The position numbers were made by a program, and so were the translations under genes. The notes below the pieces were generated by a model. That model was not told where the DNA came from. It was given only the letters and a program-made list of their open reading frames with translations, and searched no databases. Source: Sipunculus nudus (lineage: Eukaryota > Annelida > Sipuncula > Golfingiida > Sipunculidae). From it: a DNA stretch of 64,000 bases. This document shows, in pieces, positions 25,260 through 38,079 of the stretch. The DNA lies in assembly GCA_026874595.1 (NCBI GenBank), contig CM049307.1, positions 58,036,870 to 58,100,869 of the forward strand, read 5' to 3'. Position 1 is the stretch's first letter. Each line of letters starts with the position of its first letter.

Positions 25260-25704
25260 ATGGCGGCCTACAACATTTCCACGAGCTTACATCCAAACTG
25301 TACATTTTACGGGTGTTCATCAAATTTTACTCAAGATCTCCTTACAAATGCTACATCGGAGCTGTTTACTGGATTTGGAGACATGGAAGATAGCGACCCA
25401 GCATACATGAAAATAAACGCTAATTACCCTGGGAAAGTAAAACAGGTGCCACTGTGGGAAGTCTGTGTTAAACTCCTATTTTACGTCATTATCATCGTCA
25501 TAGCGTTGGTTGGGAACATACTTGTTGTGTTTATCGTGTGGAGGAATAAGCGCATGCGCACTGCGACCAATTACTACATCGTGAACTTGGCGATCTCGGA
25601 CTTGCTGGTCACGTGTTGCTGCACGTGGGTTCATCTGGTGAACGATCTGACGGAAGGATGGGTGCTTGGTTCCTTTTTCTGTAAGATAAACAGCTTCTCT
25701 CAAG
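25260..25704 (+). CDS. Class A peptide-type GPCR, coding exon 1 (residues 1-148)
   Basis: This is the first coding exon of a complete 404-residue rhodopsin-family receptor that would sit in the plasma membrane and signal through G proteins. The ATG has a strong Kozak context (A at -3, G at +4). An in-frame stop lies upstream at 25182 with no in-frame ATG between them. The exon encodes an extracellular N-terminus with four N-glycosylation sequons (N5, N13, N22, N30). TM1 follows with the GN motif (N86 = N1.50), then TM2 with NLAxSDLL (D114 = D2.50), the ECL1 tryptophan W134 and the conserved TM3 cysteine C141 (3.25). It ends at a consensus donor CAAG|GTGAGT in phase 1. The family resembles orexin/NPFF/QRFP-type receptors by general pattern. 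No ligand can be assigned without alignment. Confidence 0.93.
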
Positions 25705-26029
25705 GTGAGTCAGTTTCAGTGGGTTTTATTTTATATTCATTTTGATAAATGTATGATTAAGAATATGGGCCCACACCCCATTCCTAATCCGAGTCGCAGC
25801 AAATCGAGACCAAGCCTATGTCCGACTCCTTTAAATTCGAGTCCAAGTCCTTTTTTTTCCGAGTCCAAAACTAATATAAATATGGATATATAAATATTGT
25901 GTTCACGGGAAAAATGCATTATGTAGGTCACTGTAGCATAGTTTCGATACGCCGAGGAGATATTACAATATATATATTAATGTGATTTTACTGTAGTTTA
26001 ATATGACTGGTAGTCAGTTGAGCTAAATC

Positions 26030-26735
26030 GAATATAAAAACAAATGGACCATGGGCTATGACGCCCAACTGAATTTTACATACAGGCGATGCATGTATTA
26101 ACTATTAATGTTATAACCTGGTGAAAAATATTTGTTAAGAAACCTCAAACAACCGATACAATGCTTCCCAGTGTGCTCAAAATCACGCATTTTGTCCATA
26201 GGCCTTAAAAAGATTTTCCCGGAAACTCCCCAGATTCTATGTTTCTATGTCCAACTGCTAGGATTTGGGTCCATCTAAATTATAAGGTGCTAAATGTTCA
26301 CAGAATATAAGTCTCAGTGATCTTATTTAGGATTTTCAACTAGATTTTACAGGGCCGCCCTGGATCTTAATTAAATTATAAGTTTTAGTTCCAACTATAA
26401 CGATTTATGTCCGTCTGATTCATAGGGTGTTGAAATCATGTTCTTTCACACAACTCAATTAATATAGTCACAGTGACCTTATTTCAGATTTCCAACGAAT
26501 TTTTACAGGGAGCTTCCAGGATCTTAATGAAAATGTGGAAATTTGACATGTGGGGTACACAACTCGTGTCCCTTCACTTATCTAGCAGAATATAGGCCAC
26601 AGTGACCTTATTTGGTTGTCCAAGGAAACATTACGTGATTCAACCGTTAAGATATGTCCGTATCTGACTTTCTGGTTGCTCAAAATGCTTCCGCTCGTAG
26701 CTCGCAGAATAAAGGGTCAGCTGAGCTAAAAAACA
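26030..26735 (-). repeat. Minus-strand relative of the composite satellite element
   Basis: Read on the minus strand, TTAGCTCAGCTGACC starts at about 26735. The segment ends near 26040 in a variant of the CCCATGG-containing tail (GGGCGTCATAGCCCATGG). A second left-end motif, TTAGCTCAACTGACT, begins at once after it. Internal sub-repeats of roughly 120 bp with GTCCAAC and AGTGAYCTTATTT blocks are visible. The terminal structure matches the 15.5-20.5 kb element, but the interior differs. Confidence 0.55.
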
Positions 26736-27565
26736 CAAATTCCCTCTAGAGACCGTTATGTACAATCTTTAAGGTCTACAAGCTGTGCGCAAATCCTAGT
26801 TTATTTACAACAAAATAAGATTCCGGAATCTTAAAAACGTGTCTGACTTTTATTTGGCCATAATAATATATAAGAAAGAAAGCCTAAAGCTTCTTCACTT
26901 ATAGCTTTTCCAGGTGAATTAACTGTACAAGGGAGAGCCGTAAGTTACTCTTTGACGTATTTCGATTAAACTCCCATGATGAAGTATTGGTGTCCCTTAT
27001 ATTCTGATTATTTAGATCACAGTAAAGTTACCTAGCCTAGCTTCTCAAAAATTAAGTGAAACCCCAGGTAATGTGGAGTCGATTTAAATTATCCCCAGTG
27101 TAAAGTATTTAGGTAAACTCAAGGAACATCTGATTTATGATGAATTTAAGATTACCCCCGGTATTCGGAAGCGGAAGTGACCAGAATCACTACTCTTAAC
27201 TTAATACCAGATTACTCCCCCAACCCAGCTTATTTAGCTTCAAGATAAATTCTACGGGTTTTCCTTATTATCGATTTATCGGTATAACGGGATAAGGTGA
27301 TTCGCATATTGCGTATCGCGATATGGTTTTCATATATGATATTTTTAAATATTTTTTTTTTCAAACGTGATTGAAATTGATCAATAGTAAAAATATGTAA
27401 ATGTAGTGACTTCTAAATGAGTTGAGTTTAGGGCCTTGGGTCTATAAAGTCCTATAAGAAAAGTTTCAAGTCAGCTTGATCGACCACTTCTTATTGGTAC
27501 GTAGCACGGATATATCATCCATTTGACTTCACACTTTAAAAAGGACATATTGGAAGTATCTTAGG

Positions 27566-27566
<1 letters not shown>

Positions 27567-27613
<47 letters not shown>
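27567..27613. repeat. (TA)n microsatellite
   Basis: Pure TA run in intron 1. Confidence 0.95.
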
Positions 27614-27620
<7 letters not shown>

Positions 27621-28674
27621 AGTTTATATCAAGTCCTTGGTTTGTTCTGTATATTTCATTTCTATAAGCATCGGGTTTGATAAATATGCTAGCTTCGAGG
27701 TCTTTGTTTTTCATCAATGTTGAGTAAGTATGTACCACTTTACTTGAATGTTTAGGTCTTCTGTCCATCTTGTCGCGAAAGCATTAAAGTACGTTAAAGT
27801 ACTTTTTTTGTGCCAGAGTGCCTAATTGGATTATTTACCTCTCGACCGATTTTGGGTAAAGAAAAATGATATAGATGCTTAAATTTCTTAAGACCAACTT
27901 CATTTCTATCAATATTTAAAGATGAAAAAAATTAATTAAAATGATCTATTGAAGTATTTTTATATAAAGAAATGTGCTTCCTGTCCTGCGTTTTCAAAGG
28001 AGTTGAATAGCAATTTCGCTACCTAAAACATAAGCAAAAAATATACACCGTAACCAACCCATCATCTTCCTCGGGTGACATTTTGTGTTTCCTCTACTTA
28101 AGGACCTCTAGAAAAGTTTCTTTTTTGAATGCCTTTGACAATTATGAGATGCGCAACAGAAAACATTATTTCATCCGATATCCATTGGTAGTTTGTGAAT
28201 ATGTTCCAATTACGGCTTTTATACAGAAACTTTTCCATTTCATGTTATGCCTTTTACTGGACTGAGTTATGCAGTTTTTGCCTATTTAATTTTTGTATCA
28301 TATTTGCCATTAAGGATAAGCAATGGTTCTATGGAGCTTTGAATGTTTAAGGTAGGATGTAGTACTATGGTTATATGAGGGTATACCGTTACCGTTTGCT
28401 GTATCATATAAGGATGGATACTTGAATGATGCTTAGTAATATACATCAAACGATAAGATAGCAAGACTAAGGCCTGAGAGCAACCGTTCTATATCATCAT
28501 ATGGCTTCTTTTCGCTAAGTGTGAGTAAATATAAATATAAACATTAATTATGTATTTTACGACCGCATGCATACCTCCACCCGGATCCTATTGTTACGGA
28601 ACCTAATATCAACAGATCACGTATGCGTGATGAACATAAATTTTGTCAAGGAGATAAAAAAAAAAATCAGATTC

Positions 28675-29435
28675 TGTAACACTAGGCATCGTGAAATGTC
28701 TAGAGGAATGAATAAAGAAGTCAGTGGTTTTTTTGTTAACAAATAACTATAATTTATTCCTAAAACAACCCTAACATTAAAATACACTAAATCAATACAA
28801 TTAAACAGTACAACAGAGGTATAACAACAAATTAATACAATCACCCAGTAAAATAAACAATGTGCACAGTACCTGGATACCACCACCGTCACAACGATAA
28901 GTCCTTTAAAATGTATAAGCTGGCGAACAGTTCACACGAATTCTCTCGGAGAATAACAGTCCAATGTGAAGCTCTTCTAACAATCCAGAAAGTAAACTTG
29001 AGGCAGGCAGCACTAAATCGTAAAGTGTTAGTAATAGTAGAATCCCTGAAATTACTGGATAATGGGATAGATCCCAAACGTCTGTGTCCGCTGGAAATAT
29101 CTCTCCTCTCTCCCGGCTCTAAAACACAGCCCCCTATTTATAACTTCTCGCCCAAAGCCGAGAATTTTCCACTTCTCGAACAGTCTACAGAATCTAACAT
29201 AATACACAGTAAACACGCGTTACAGGAATCATCTAGAAAAACATCGCTGTGTCTCTTCATACCAGGGTCCACACGTGCGTCCGACCAGGCCAGGCCAGGC
29301 GAGAAAGCCCCAAGCTAGCATGACAACGAGAGTTCAACCAGTACGGATTAAACCGAGAGTGCAACACGCGGCCTGGCAAGAGCGCTACAACACGAGTTAC
29401 GCCCGTGTCACACAATTAAAAGGGCACCTGTAACA
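28675..29435 (-). mobile_element. Solo LTR of a Ty3/gypsy-like retrotransposon
   Basis: On the minus strand the segment starts TGTTACAGG and ends GTGTTACA, giving LTR-style TG...CA ends. A TATAAATA box lies at 29142-29135 and an AATAAA signal at 28758-28753, in the order U3-TATA-R-AATAAA-U5 expected of an LTR. A partial homologue at 32536-32854 shares the U3 region. No coding internal region flanks it. A 4-bp GAAT repeat at the edges is a possible but weak target duplication. The 152-codon plus-strand frame inside it is antisense to this structure and is not considered a gene. Confidence 0.65.
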
Positions 29436-30539
29436 CTATTCACTGTGTTTTGAACAGATGAATGTGCTATCGGTCATTGTAACGTGAAGATTCTAACAAG
29501 AACAAGACACTTAGTAAAGAAGGGAAAGAATAAAATTGTTGAATTTAAATTTTATATCCAGCAAATCAATGTCTGGATCAGGTGTGTAGAAATAAGCTGA
29601 AATTATCACCCTATCGTCTGGCTCATAAAATTTAATACCTATCTACGTGAGTTCTTTGTTATACAAAATTGTACTTATGATTTGATCTTTATTATACATT
29701 CATTCGGGCAAAATTGATACATATAGCTTTAATTGCGAATGTTCACAAAGGTTAATGAGCTGTGTATTTTGCATATTATGTACCTGCGGTTTTTGCTGGA
29801 TTTCAATGATCTTGAGTTCAAGGATTGCATTTCCATTACTTCCATTACTTCGTTTATGGGCCGGAATTTCAATGATAACATGAGCCTTTCATTTTAAAAC
29901 CCTTATTATTCATTAAGTATACATTTTGTCTATATTGTAGAAAATATTGATTTTGTGTGAAAGATTTAAGATAGGCCTTCTTACACATTAACCACTTTGC
30001 TTCCCCGGCAGCAAAATATCCTTTCACGTTTATATTTAAGCCCCTTTTACACATTCACGGATAGCACCACAGAACATCCTGTGTGATCCTTGGTGCACCA
30101 ACATGTTCGGAGAAAAAATTAAACCTGCGTAATTTTTCGTCCCGGCGTACACCGATGAAAAATTCCCAATATCACTCCTGGTAGGCACCTCCGTGTAGCC
30201 ACCGAATTTATCCGGGAGTCTCCGTGTAGCCGCAAGAGCGCCGTATAAAGACCGGCATCCCCCGTATATGATATGATCTATAACTTAAAAATCTTTTCAT
30301 ATATGATAAATATACTTCAGAACGTCAAACGTTGTGCCAGGTATAATAAGAGTGTATCAGAAGATAAGAATATAAAGCTTGATAAGGATTTGGCATCTGA
30401 AATCCCTACTAATTAAAAAAGAGCAGAGGAATTGGATCGATTTCCTATTAATTGAAAGCGTGTGCAGAACCATCGTTGCCATTCCAGATCGCCCAATCAA
30501 GTACATCTAGAATACATCATGGACAAGAAAGCAAATATC

Positions 30540-30572
<33 letters not shown>
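30540..30572. repeat. (ATT)n microsatellite
   Basis: An uninterrupted triplet run. It precedes a segment (30573-30740) with CCTCGAAATAACGAC and GTGGTCGC motifs resembling a worn MITE, too diverged to delimit. Confidence 0.85.
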
Positions 30573-30574
<2 letters not shown>

Positions 30575-31189
30575 AATCAAACCTCGAAATAACGACTACC
30601 ATCGGGACCGCGAATAAGTGGTCGCATTCGTGAGATGGTCGTCTGAGTGAGGTCTGATATAAAAAGCAAAAATAAATCGGGGTCGTGAAAATGTGGTCTT
30701 TTTTCAGGTGGTCGCTTAATCAGTGGTTTGCAATACCATTATATATGTAGGCGAGCGTGGTACTTGGGCAGTCCACAAAACATTAACTAATGTCCTCCAG
30801 GTTTGAATATAATACATTTGGGGTTACGTTTTATATGGCGATGCCCATGCGTTGACCGTATCTTTTGCCTATTAGTACTTTTTCCCGCAGTGTTATATGT
30901 ATGGATTCAATGGACCGGCCAAAGTCTTCCATCATCTGTAGCTTTTGTTCTACAGGCCTTAATAAAGTGCCGTTTTTTTTTTTTTTTTTTTTGTTTTTTT
31001 TTTGTTTCCTTCCCGCGTTGGCCTCCAACTCATTTTTCCCCGTATCGCTTTTATAGCAAATTGGTACTAACGTTTCGGGGTCACAGCCGCCATACCATAT
31101 CTCATTTTTTTTGTTCGCGTCACGTTCCCTAAATAAGAGTAGTTGAATAAGCCTCCATTTGCTTAGGCTTCCTTAACAAAGTATATGTA

Positions 31190-31507
31190 TATCTTCAGAA
31201 TTCATTCAATTATGGTTTCGGACTACGTGACAGGGCAGTATCACACAATTCCTCTCATTTTATATACTGGCATTAACTGCACCTGTGGGCCTTGGGTGTG
31301 TAATTGTCCCAATTGCTTGAACATACCACCGAGGAAGCCCCGAAAGGAGCACTCGTTTTCGAATGAAATGCAGTTGCTTGGCACGGCCTTAACATTAAGA
31401 CTGCAGAGCGCTTTCCCTGAGTGATAAAAGTGATAAAATCTCACCGCCTGAAATTCGATATTGCGACCATCGAGTCTTGTGGTATATCCCTGAGCCACAG
31501 AAGCCGG
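31190..31507 (-). mobile_element. tRNA-derived SINE, copy 3
   Basis: Read on the minus strand it begins CCGGCTTCTGTGGCTCAGGG, the same head as the copy at 3733. It continues through a degraded B box and GGTGAGATTTT to the conserved GAGTGCTCCTTTCGGGG body, and ends in CCCTGTCACGTAGTCC. Having this head in two copies fixes the 5' boundary of the family. Confidence 0.7.
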
Positions 31508-32535
31508 TACATTTAAGCTTAGATTAATTGACATTGCTTTTAATCATGAATATGTCAAGTGATTATTAATGTTATAATCAAATCCCCAGATAATGTGTCC
31601 AATCCCCCAAAATGAGCCATTTGTCTAAAAATTATTCGTCTTCCTATCAGTGTGCATTTTGATGAACGTGCGTACTTTTATCCTTTCACCAAATAAGCTT
31701 CCGTGTGAATGAAGTACACAGTTCGTATCTGCAGAGTTGGAATAGGCCTACCCCGCGCGTCGTCCGCTTCTCATGCAATACAATGCAGTCATCACAAATC
31801 TCCTTGGCTTTAAACGCTATTGCACTCAGCTCCAAATTTTAAACATCAGATACCCGCTTGCGTTTGTTAGATTCTTGGTCTTGTGCAAGAACCAGTGTAA
31901 TCAGACCAACCAGAGCGGGTGTTGCATGTTTAAAATGTGGAGCTGGATGTAATACGCGATACCACGCTCCCATTTTTCTGATTACATTTCTTTGCCCTGT
32001 GCAAACCCTGGTCGTATGACCCAGAGAATACTGCCATACAAAAGCAGCGGTTTAAGCCATGGAGATCAGGATTGCTTACAGTGTATAAACCTCTGCGCGA
32101 GAACGTGAGCACATTGGCATAGCAGCAGGGTTAGTTTACATTTTTGTTGCTTGTATTAGAGGCAATGGTGTCCACGTAATCAACAAAAAGTACGCTGAAA
32201 TAATATACCTAACTAGCTTCTAAACCTGGTATACCGGGCTTTTTACCGGGGGTTGGGGAGAAATATTAACTGAGATGTTGAATGCTGACTTAGCTTATAT
32301 TCTAAAAGTTAAAAGATAATATAGGTTTTCATTGGGATATTATCTAAATCGATATGTATAAATATTTTTTACAATTATTTTATGGAGCTGTGCTCATGGC
32401 AAGATATTCATACCGCGGTATGTTTTCCTTGAAAACCTGGTCAGTGATAATGTTTGCTATGCAAACCGGAATGAGAAAGGGGGGGGGGGGGGTGGTTCAG
32501 GTTTTCGATGATATTTGACTAGTTTCTATTTATAA

Positions 32536-32854
32536 CTCAGCCCCTTATTTATAACTTTTCACCTCAAGCCGAGAACTTTCGATTATTTAACAATCCAAAG
32601 AACCCAATGGTACACACGTTACAGGAAACATCTAGAACAACGAATGCTGTGTTTCTACATATCAGGGCTCACACCACAGAGATTAAACCGAGCGCTGTGT
32701 AGAGTTCACACGTGGGCCGCACCCGGCCAGCTAGAACAAGGAACGCTGTCGCATAGCAACGCCCAGGGCTTGAGTCAAACACGAATCGGAATGTCAACAG
32801 CGCACAATAAAACAGACATGTCAACACCTCACAATAAAACAGACATCTGTAACA
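32536..32854 (-). mobile_element. Partial LTR, same family as 28675-29435
   Basis: On the minus strand it starts TGTTACAGATG at 32854 and shares U3 blocks (ATCTAGA, CGTTACAGGAA on the plus strand, and the TTATAAATA box near 32550) with the solo LTR at 29 kb. It is truncated soon after the TATA box. It contains a short direct duplication around CACAATAAAACAGACAT (about 32803 and 32831). Confidence 0.6.
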
Positions 32855-33172
32855 TTATGCATACATCGTAAGTAGCTTAAGCGGACCCTACGGGCCTCCA
32901 TGCAGAGGGTACGTATCCCATTTTCAGCCGCAGCAACTTTTTTTTTTTATGGTATCAGAAAAATATTGAGGCCTGAACCCCCGCCGCCACTCTACCCTAC
33001 CCCCATCCAACCCCTGTTCCTGAAATTTGGACCTTGAATTAGGTTTTGTCATTAATCTTCCTTGGTTGAATCCTCCATTTCATAAAGCGAGAAACATGTG
33101 TTTTCCCTTTTACTGACCACGCACGTGGGTGAGAGCCTGGGTCCAAGGCCTGCCATGCTTAAAATCCTCACT

Positions 33173-33490
33173 CAGTGGCGTCAATATTTCTTCTAGGGTG
33201 GGGGGGATGACTTTGTATATATATATATATATATATATATTTTATCATATTTTAAATAATTATAATGTTTTAGAAAATAGGTTATTTTGTGAATTCTAAG
33301 CAAGGTTTAGATATAAAATTTTTAGTAAATAGATCCAAAATCTTTAATTCTATTTATTAATATATTTCGTTTGCAATATTATACTATTTTTCTCTGAAAA
33401 GTGGGGGGGGGATGATTACATTGATCATCCCCCCCTTGCCAAAAAGTGGGGGGTATAAATACCCCCCCCCCCCCTATATTGACGCCCCTG
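33173..33490. mobile_element. hAT-type MITE with perfect 8-bp target duplication
   Basis: The 318-bp element starts CAGTGGCGTCAATAT, and its right end is the inverse, CAGGGGCGTCAATAT read on the other strand. It is flanked on both sides by TCCTCACT (33165-33172 and 33491-33498). An 8-bp duplication and CAGNG termini are hallmarks of the hAT superfamily. The interior has a (TA)n array and G/C runs and no coding frame, so it would depend on a transposase supplied elsewhere. Confidence 0.9.
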
Positions 33491-34451
33491 TCCTCACTGA
33501 AAGTAAGCGTTATTCATATGAACAATAGTCCTTAATCGTGTGTTTGAGGTTGAGTGACCAAGATGCACGCATTACGGTCATTGCGAAGGCAGTTCGTCTG
33601 TGCGCGGTCTAAACTCCGTGCAAGTCCGAATAAACGGAAAAATCACTCAAAATTATATTTACATTAAAAATTATTTATTCTCATATCGCCTATGTCACTG
33701 CGGGGATAATAACCTTTAAAATGAGGTGTGGTATAGTGTAATATGCAATGCAGTTTTAGAGAACAATGAGGACAAAAGTGGAGCGAATAACTTTTATAAG
33801 TATATTCTTTTTGTTGTGTTGGAACATGATATATCCAGGGTTATAAATTTGATGGAGCAAAGCTCCTGCCGTTTCTCCCTATTCAGAGCCATTTTTTTTA
33901 TTTTATGTGCAGGGTGTGGATGGAGTATCCCATCATTTACGTAGTTTTTAATATAAAGACATACACTGATCTCCTCATATGTTTTATTAATATTTCCTTC
34001 CCAGTTTCATCCACATTCATTCTTTATCCTATATTACTATTATGACAAATGACCTCTGGATTTTCTAGGTCAGAAGCCGCGACACATATTGCCAACGTCT
34101 AGTCTAAATGATTTACTTATTTTTTTTGTATAGTTGGAAACGAGACCTCTTGTTTTTACGTGAATTTTTTTATGAGCCGTTCTACCTTAAACTAATGGTA
34201 CTTTCTATAATGTAAAGGCTATATTATATCCGTGATAAGTATCAAGAATAAGTATTATTTGAAATACTCTTCAAGGAAATTAAGTATAAGATAATCATCT
34301 TTACGATTCAGACATTTAGAACATTTCATTGGAGGTGATTTACAAAACCCAAACACAATTTACCAAGTGTTAAATATATTTTTAAAAACTTGTACCAGTG
34401 AGGTTTAAATACCATAGAAAAAACCTTGTCCAAATAACAGTGGCTGAATAT

Positions 34452-34840
34452 TAGGGCTGAAAGGAGTACTCGAGTACTCGAGTCCGGGAAATACTTACCG
34501 AGTACTCGAGTCCAAGAGTACTCTTGTATGTACATGCATATATGTATATTACTGCAAATTTTAGGACAGTCTGTAGGATTATTTATCCATTGTCGTAGCC
34601 TGGCGTGGGGCTCTAAACATATGCTAGTCAAATTAACCGAGGTCTTGTTATGACATATATCTATTCTTCCGTTGCGATAAAGTTAAGCCGTCACTAAGTC
34701 AAATTTATGCATATTTAGCATCGGTAAACAGATGTTCGTTTTATCTTCACAGCGTTGCCATGGTGACGAGTACTCGAGTCCGAGTCGGGTAATGCCTATC
34801 GGGTACTCGAGTCCAAAATGTTGAACCCGTTTCAGCCCTA
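34452..34840. mobile_element. hAT-type MITE with internal GAGTACTCGAGTCC repeats
   Basis: The 389-bp element starts TAGGGCTGAAA and ends with the inverse TTTCAGCCCTA. It is flanked by the 8-bp duplication CTGAATAT (34444-34451 and 34841-34848). Several direct and inverted copies of GAGTACTCGAGTCC sit just inside both ends. Such subterminal repeats are typical transposase-binding sites in hAT elements. There is no coding frame. Confidence 0.92.
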
Positions 34841-36245
34841 CTGAATATAGTAACAACTTCATTAAAACAGAAACTAACATGGTGACATTTTTGCTTGGTG
34901 GACAAAGATCTATCACTTTCGTTGCTGTTACGGATGCGGACGCAGAATGCAGGATGCCGAAAAATGCCGTAAAACGGAAACGACAAAACTAGAAGCAATA
35001 TTGCGGACAACGCATACGGAATATGTATTTATTTAGGATCAAATTGAAATTGTCTTTTATCATCTATTATAAACGAACTGATGCTGAAAGCCAGATAAGT
35101 TAAACTCGTAACCTCAAAACGCCTATCGGGGAGTGACATGACTCTCCACGTCATATTAAAAGCCCCGCCATCCCCCACTTGGCGCCCTGTCACGGCAGAA
35201 GTGATAGTCCGCTTTATGTAGTACATCGCCTAATGCATTTTCTCACCAAAGAGTCCAAAAAGTAATGTGTAGGTGTCAAAAAACGTTCGGTTACACGTCG
35301 GTCACGCACCTTTTTTTCCACGCAGTATGTACCTAATTTATCGACACGACTTATCAGCATACCACTGTTTAACGATACAAGACGTATAATTTTTTTCATA
35401 AACACGATGGTATCTTCCAATGTTTCTTTCTAACATCATTTACTTACTCCTGTAAAAAGTGGGGAAAACAATTGCACGGGGGCCATCAGTGGCGCAAAGT
35501 ATAAACCTAGCATGCACGCTACTTGGTAGCCGTTCTTCGCAAGGTTGTAAATAAAGCTTTCACAAGCTTCCAAGCGGTGTTTCATTTGTGGTCGTTCTCT
35601 CAAGTTACTTCTCTTTATTTCGGTGGAATCGCAAGGTTGGACCTTTAAAATAAGTGTCGCCATTTAACTGCTTAAAGGGGCCTATTCAGACATCAGATGT
35701 TTATTAACTTAAGAAAATCCGTTGAACCTTTTACCAAGGTAGAGCAGAAAACAGGCTGTTTATTTGTTTATATATCCATATTGGCAAAGGCGTTTAGCGA
35801 CTGGTGACTTTTCAACCTCCGCGTATGTGCTACCAGCCACCTTACGTTATAATCTTTTTCGCTTATGTACAATGCTGTGTTTACTAACAGCTTGTAAACA
35901 AAGAAGCTCATACATCTGTCACAGAGGCATTTTAAGAACTTTCCCAAACAAGAATTACCAAGAGTTAATTAATATGTACGCAGAGTAAGAGAGCTATTAC
36001 ATAAATTTTATAGAAAAGGTATATTCTTGATTATTTGACATCATCTATGACTCATTTTTCCTGTTTATTGCAATTTCTACCGATAGAAGTGCTATCCAGA
36101 AACCATTTTTGGTGTTGAATGAGACTCTGGCAGGAACTTGAGGAGAAAAAACACAATAGACAACATTGGCTTCACTAAATATAGGTTGTATGTGCATTAT
36201 TATGTATTCAGGGAATAAAAGGTGTATGATCCGTTATATTTAAAC

Positions 36246-36570
36246 CCTTTTCCAACTCAAAAAGAACCTCTTCTGTTCCGCTGTGGGGCGGCCGGGCTTC
36301 TTGTCTAGACTGTCAAACTTAAAAATCAAAATTTTACATTTCAAAGGAGAAACCTGATTACATTTCACATGCATATATGCTTACAAATGGAGAAGTGTTT
36401 TTTCCCCATTTACATTACTTATTCCGTGAAAGCCCTACCCATATTTATGTTATTTGTCATGAAACTATTTTCCCTAATGTTCTTGATCGGGCTGCATAAC
36501 CCCCTTCATTACATTTATACCTTAGCCATCTGTATATGTAGAAGCACCAGTGCATTATGGGTTGAAGCTT
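36246..36570 (+). repeat. Dispersed repeat, copy 2 (pair with 4920-5300)
   Basis: It shares ordered blocks with 4920-5300. An open frame of 157 codons (36369-36842) begins inside it and extends beyond. Because the frame starts in repeat sequence and has no recognisable domain, I do not call it a gene. Confidence 0.45.
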
Positions 36571-38079
36571 TGGAAGAACACAAACCCTGTATCCACCAAT
36601 CATACTATTGTGAGTCCGATCCTGCGCACTGTGTCCTTCTTCTCGCAGTTAGACTGTCACCTATCGATATAACAAACTATTTTTGTAAACCAACACTACA
36701 TATACATGTTAACGGCCTGTTTCAATTTTTCCTCATCACTACTTGTAACTTAATGATTTCTACCGGATTTAATAAAACTAACAGTAAAATTCATGTGTTT
36801 GTAAAAGCTGATGAAATACTAAACCCGGCAGTTCATATATAATCAGTAATCTAAAACAACCTCAGTTACAAAGCACAGGTGCTTACCCGTAAATATAATA
36901 GCAGCTTCCGTCTCCACAATACGGTTCGTTGTAGGCCTCGTTATAATATCACAAGAAACGTGTAAGTTGCCTTCGTTAGTGTCACATTACGCCAGATTGA
37001 TTGTTGTGGGACAAAATTACCTCAATCACTTCTCATTTCAAATAATAAAGGACACAGCTGTATTTGTGGTAGTAACAGGTGAAGATACGGTCTGAGAACT
37101 AAAATTCGTCTTTCGACAAGATACCTGTCGTGCCAAAGAACCCGTTTTGTAGTCTTGATAAAGCCCAAACAGCTTTTTCGAGAACAGATGAAGGGTACTT
37201 TGTATAGGTTCGAACATGTGCTTCTCTGTAACGCCTCCTGTGACGCCTCTGTCAGGGAGGTGGGGGTGTATATATCCCCCCCCCACACACACACATTTAA
37301 GCAACGTAATGATCCTCACCCCTCAGCTAGGCAGAATTTTTTTTTTTATTTTGGAAATAAAATATATAAATCATCCGTAGACTTTGGTTCTATTTCTGCC
37401 TAACTGTTTGATAGACCAGCATTAACAGATGGGTTATAGATTATTTTGAATTACCTAAGTCGTACATCATCCATATATGCAGTGTTACTCCGGAAGAGAA
37501 TATTTCCATATTCGTTGGTAAATAAAAAAACTCACAAACCTACGTCTATGAATCATCTCCCCACAAGCCTTGAAGATAAATCGACGCCATTGGACTGTGT
37601 GGTTAGGCGTTAGACAACTTCGGTGATTAAGGACCTGTTTTTTTTAGTCTTCTATGATGCTTCTTGTTTGACACAGTTTGGTGTACACTTTACTTCCTTA
37701 AGCATTCTGTCATAATATAACGTTTAATTCTTCCATATGCTTCATTTTCAGTTCAAAATGTCCGAATGTGATTAATTATGTCCGCTTTGTATCCCGAACG
37801 GGACTGTACCCTAGTAAAATTTAACTACACTCGGGTCCCATGCGTTGTGACGACAGAGACTTTTTCTATTGCACATTCGTAGTTGCTTGTATACATGCAG
37901 ATCCGTTGTGAAACATAAATGTTCCTTGCTAAGATTCCTACAGCCCAACACCTATCATTTTCTTAATTATAATTTAATTGTATATAATAGATGTGAAGTT
38001 TAAAGTGAATATTTCTCATTCAGAAGAAGGAGAGTATAGTTTTCACGAGGGTTAGGGAAAGCGGAAAGCAGTTTTCAGC

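Noticed and set aside
28860-29318. 152-codon open frame on the + strand
   Set aside because: It lies antisense inside a sequence with complete LTR layout and has no recognisable domain.
30803-31132. 109-codon frame with poly-Phe
   Set aside because: It reads through a long T run and lacks any coding pattern.
10915-35650. Repeat pair at about 10.92 and 35.60 kb
   Set aside because: Similarity is limited to about 45 bp with gaps and could be chance.
36369-36842. 157-codon open frame, possibly membrane-like
   Set aside because: It begins inside a dispersed repeat, has no known motif and no supporting splice context; hydrophobicity is expected from T-rich DNA.
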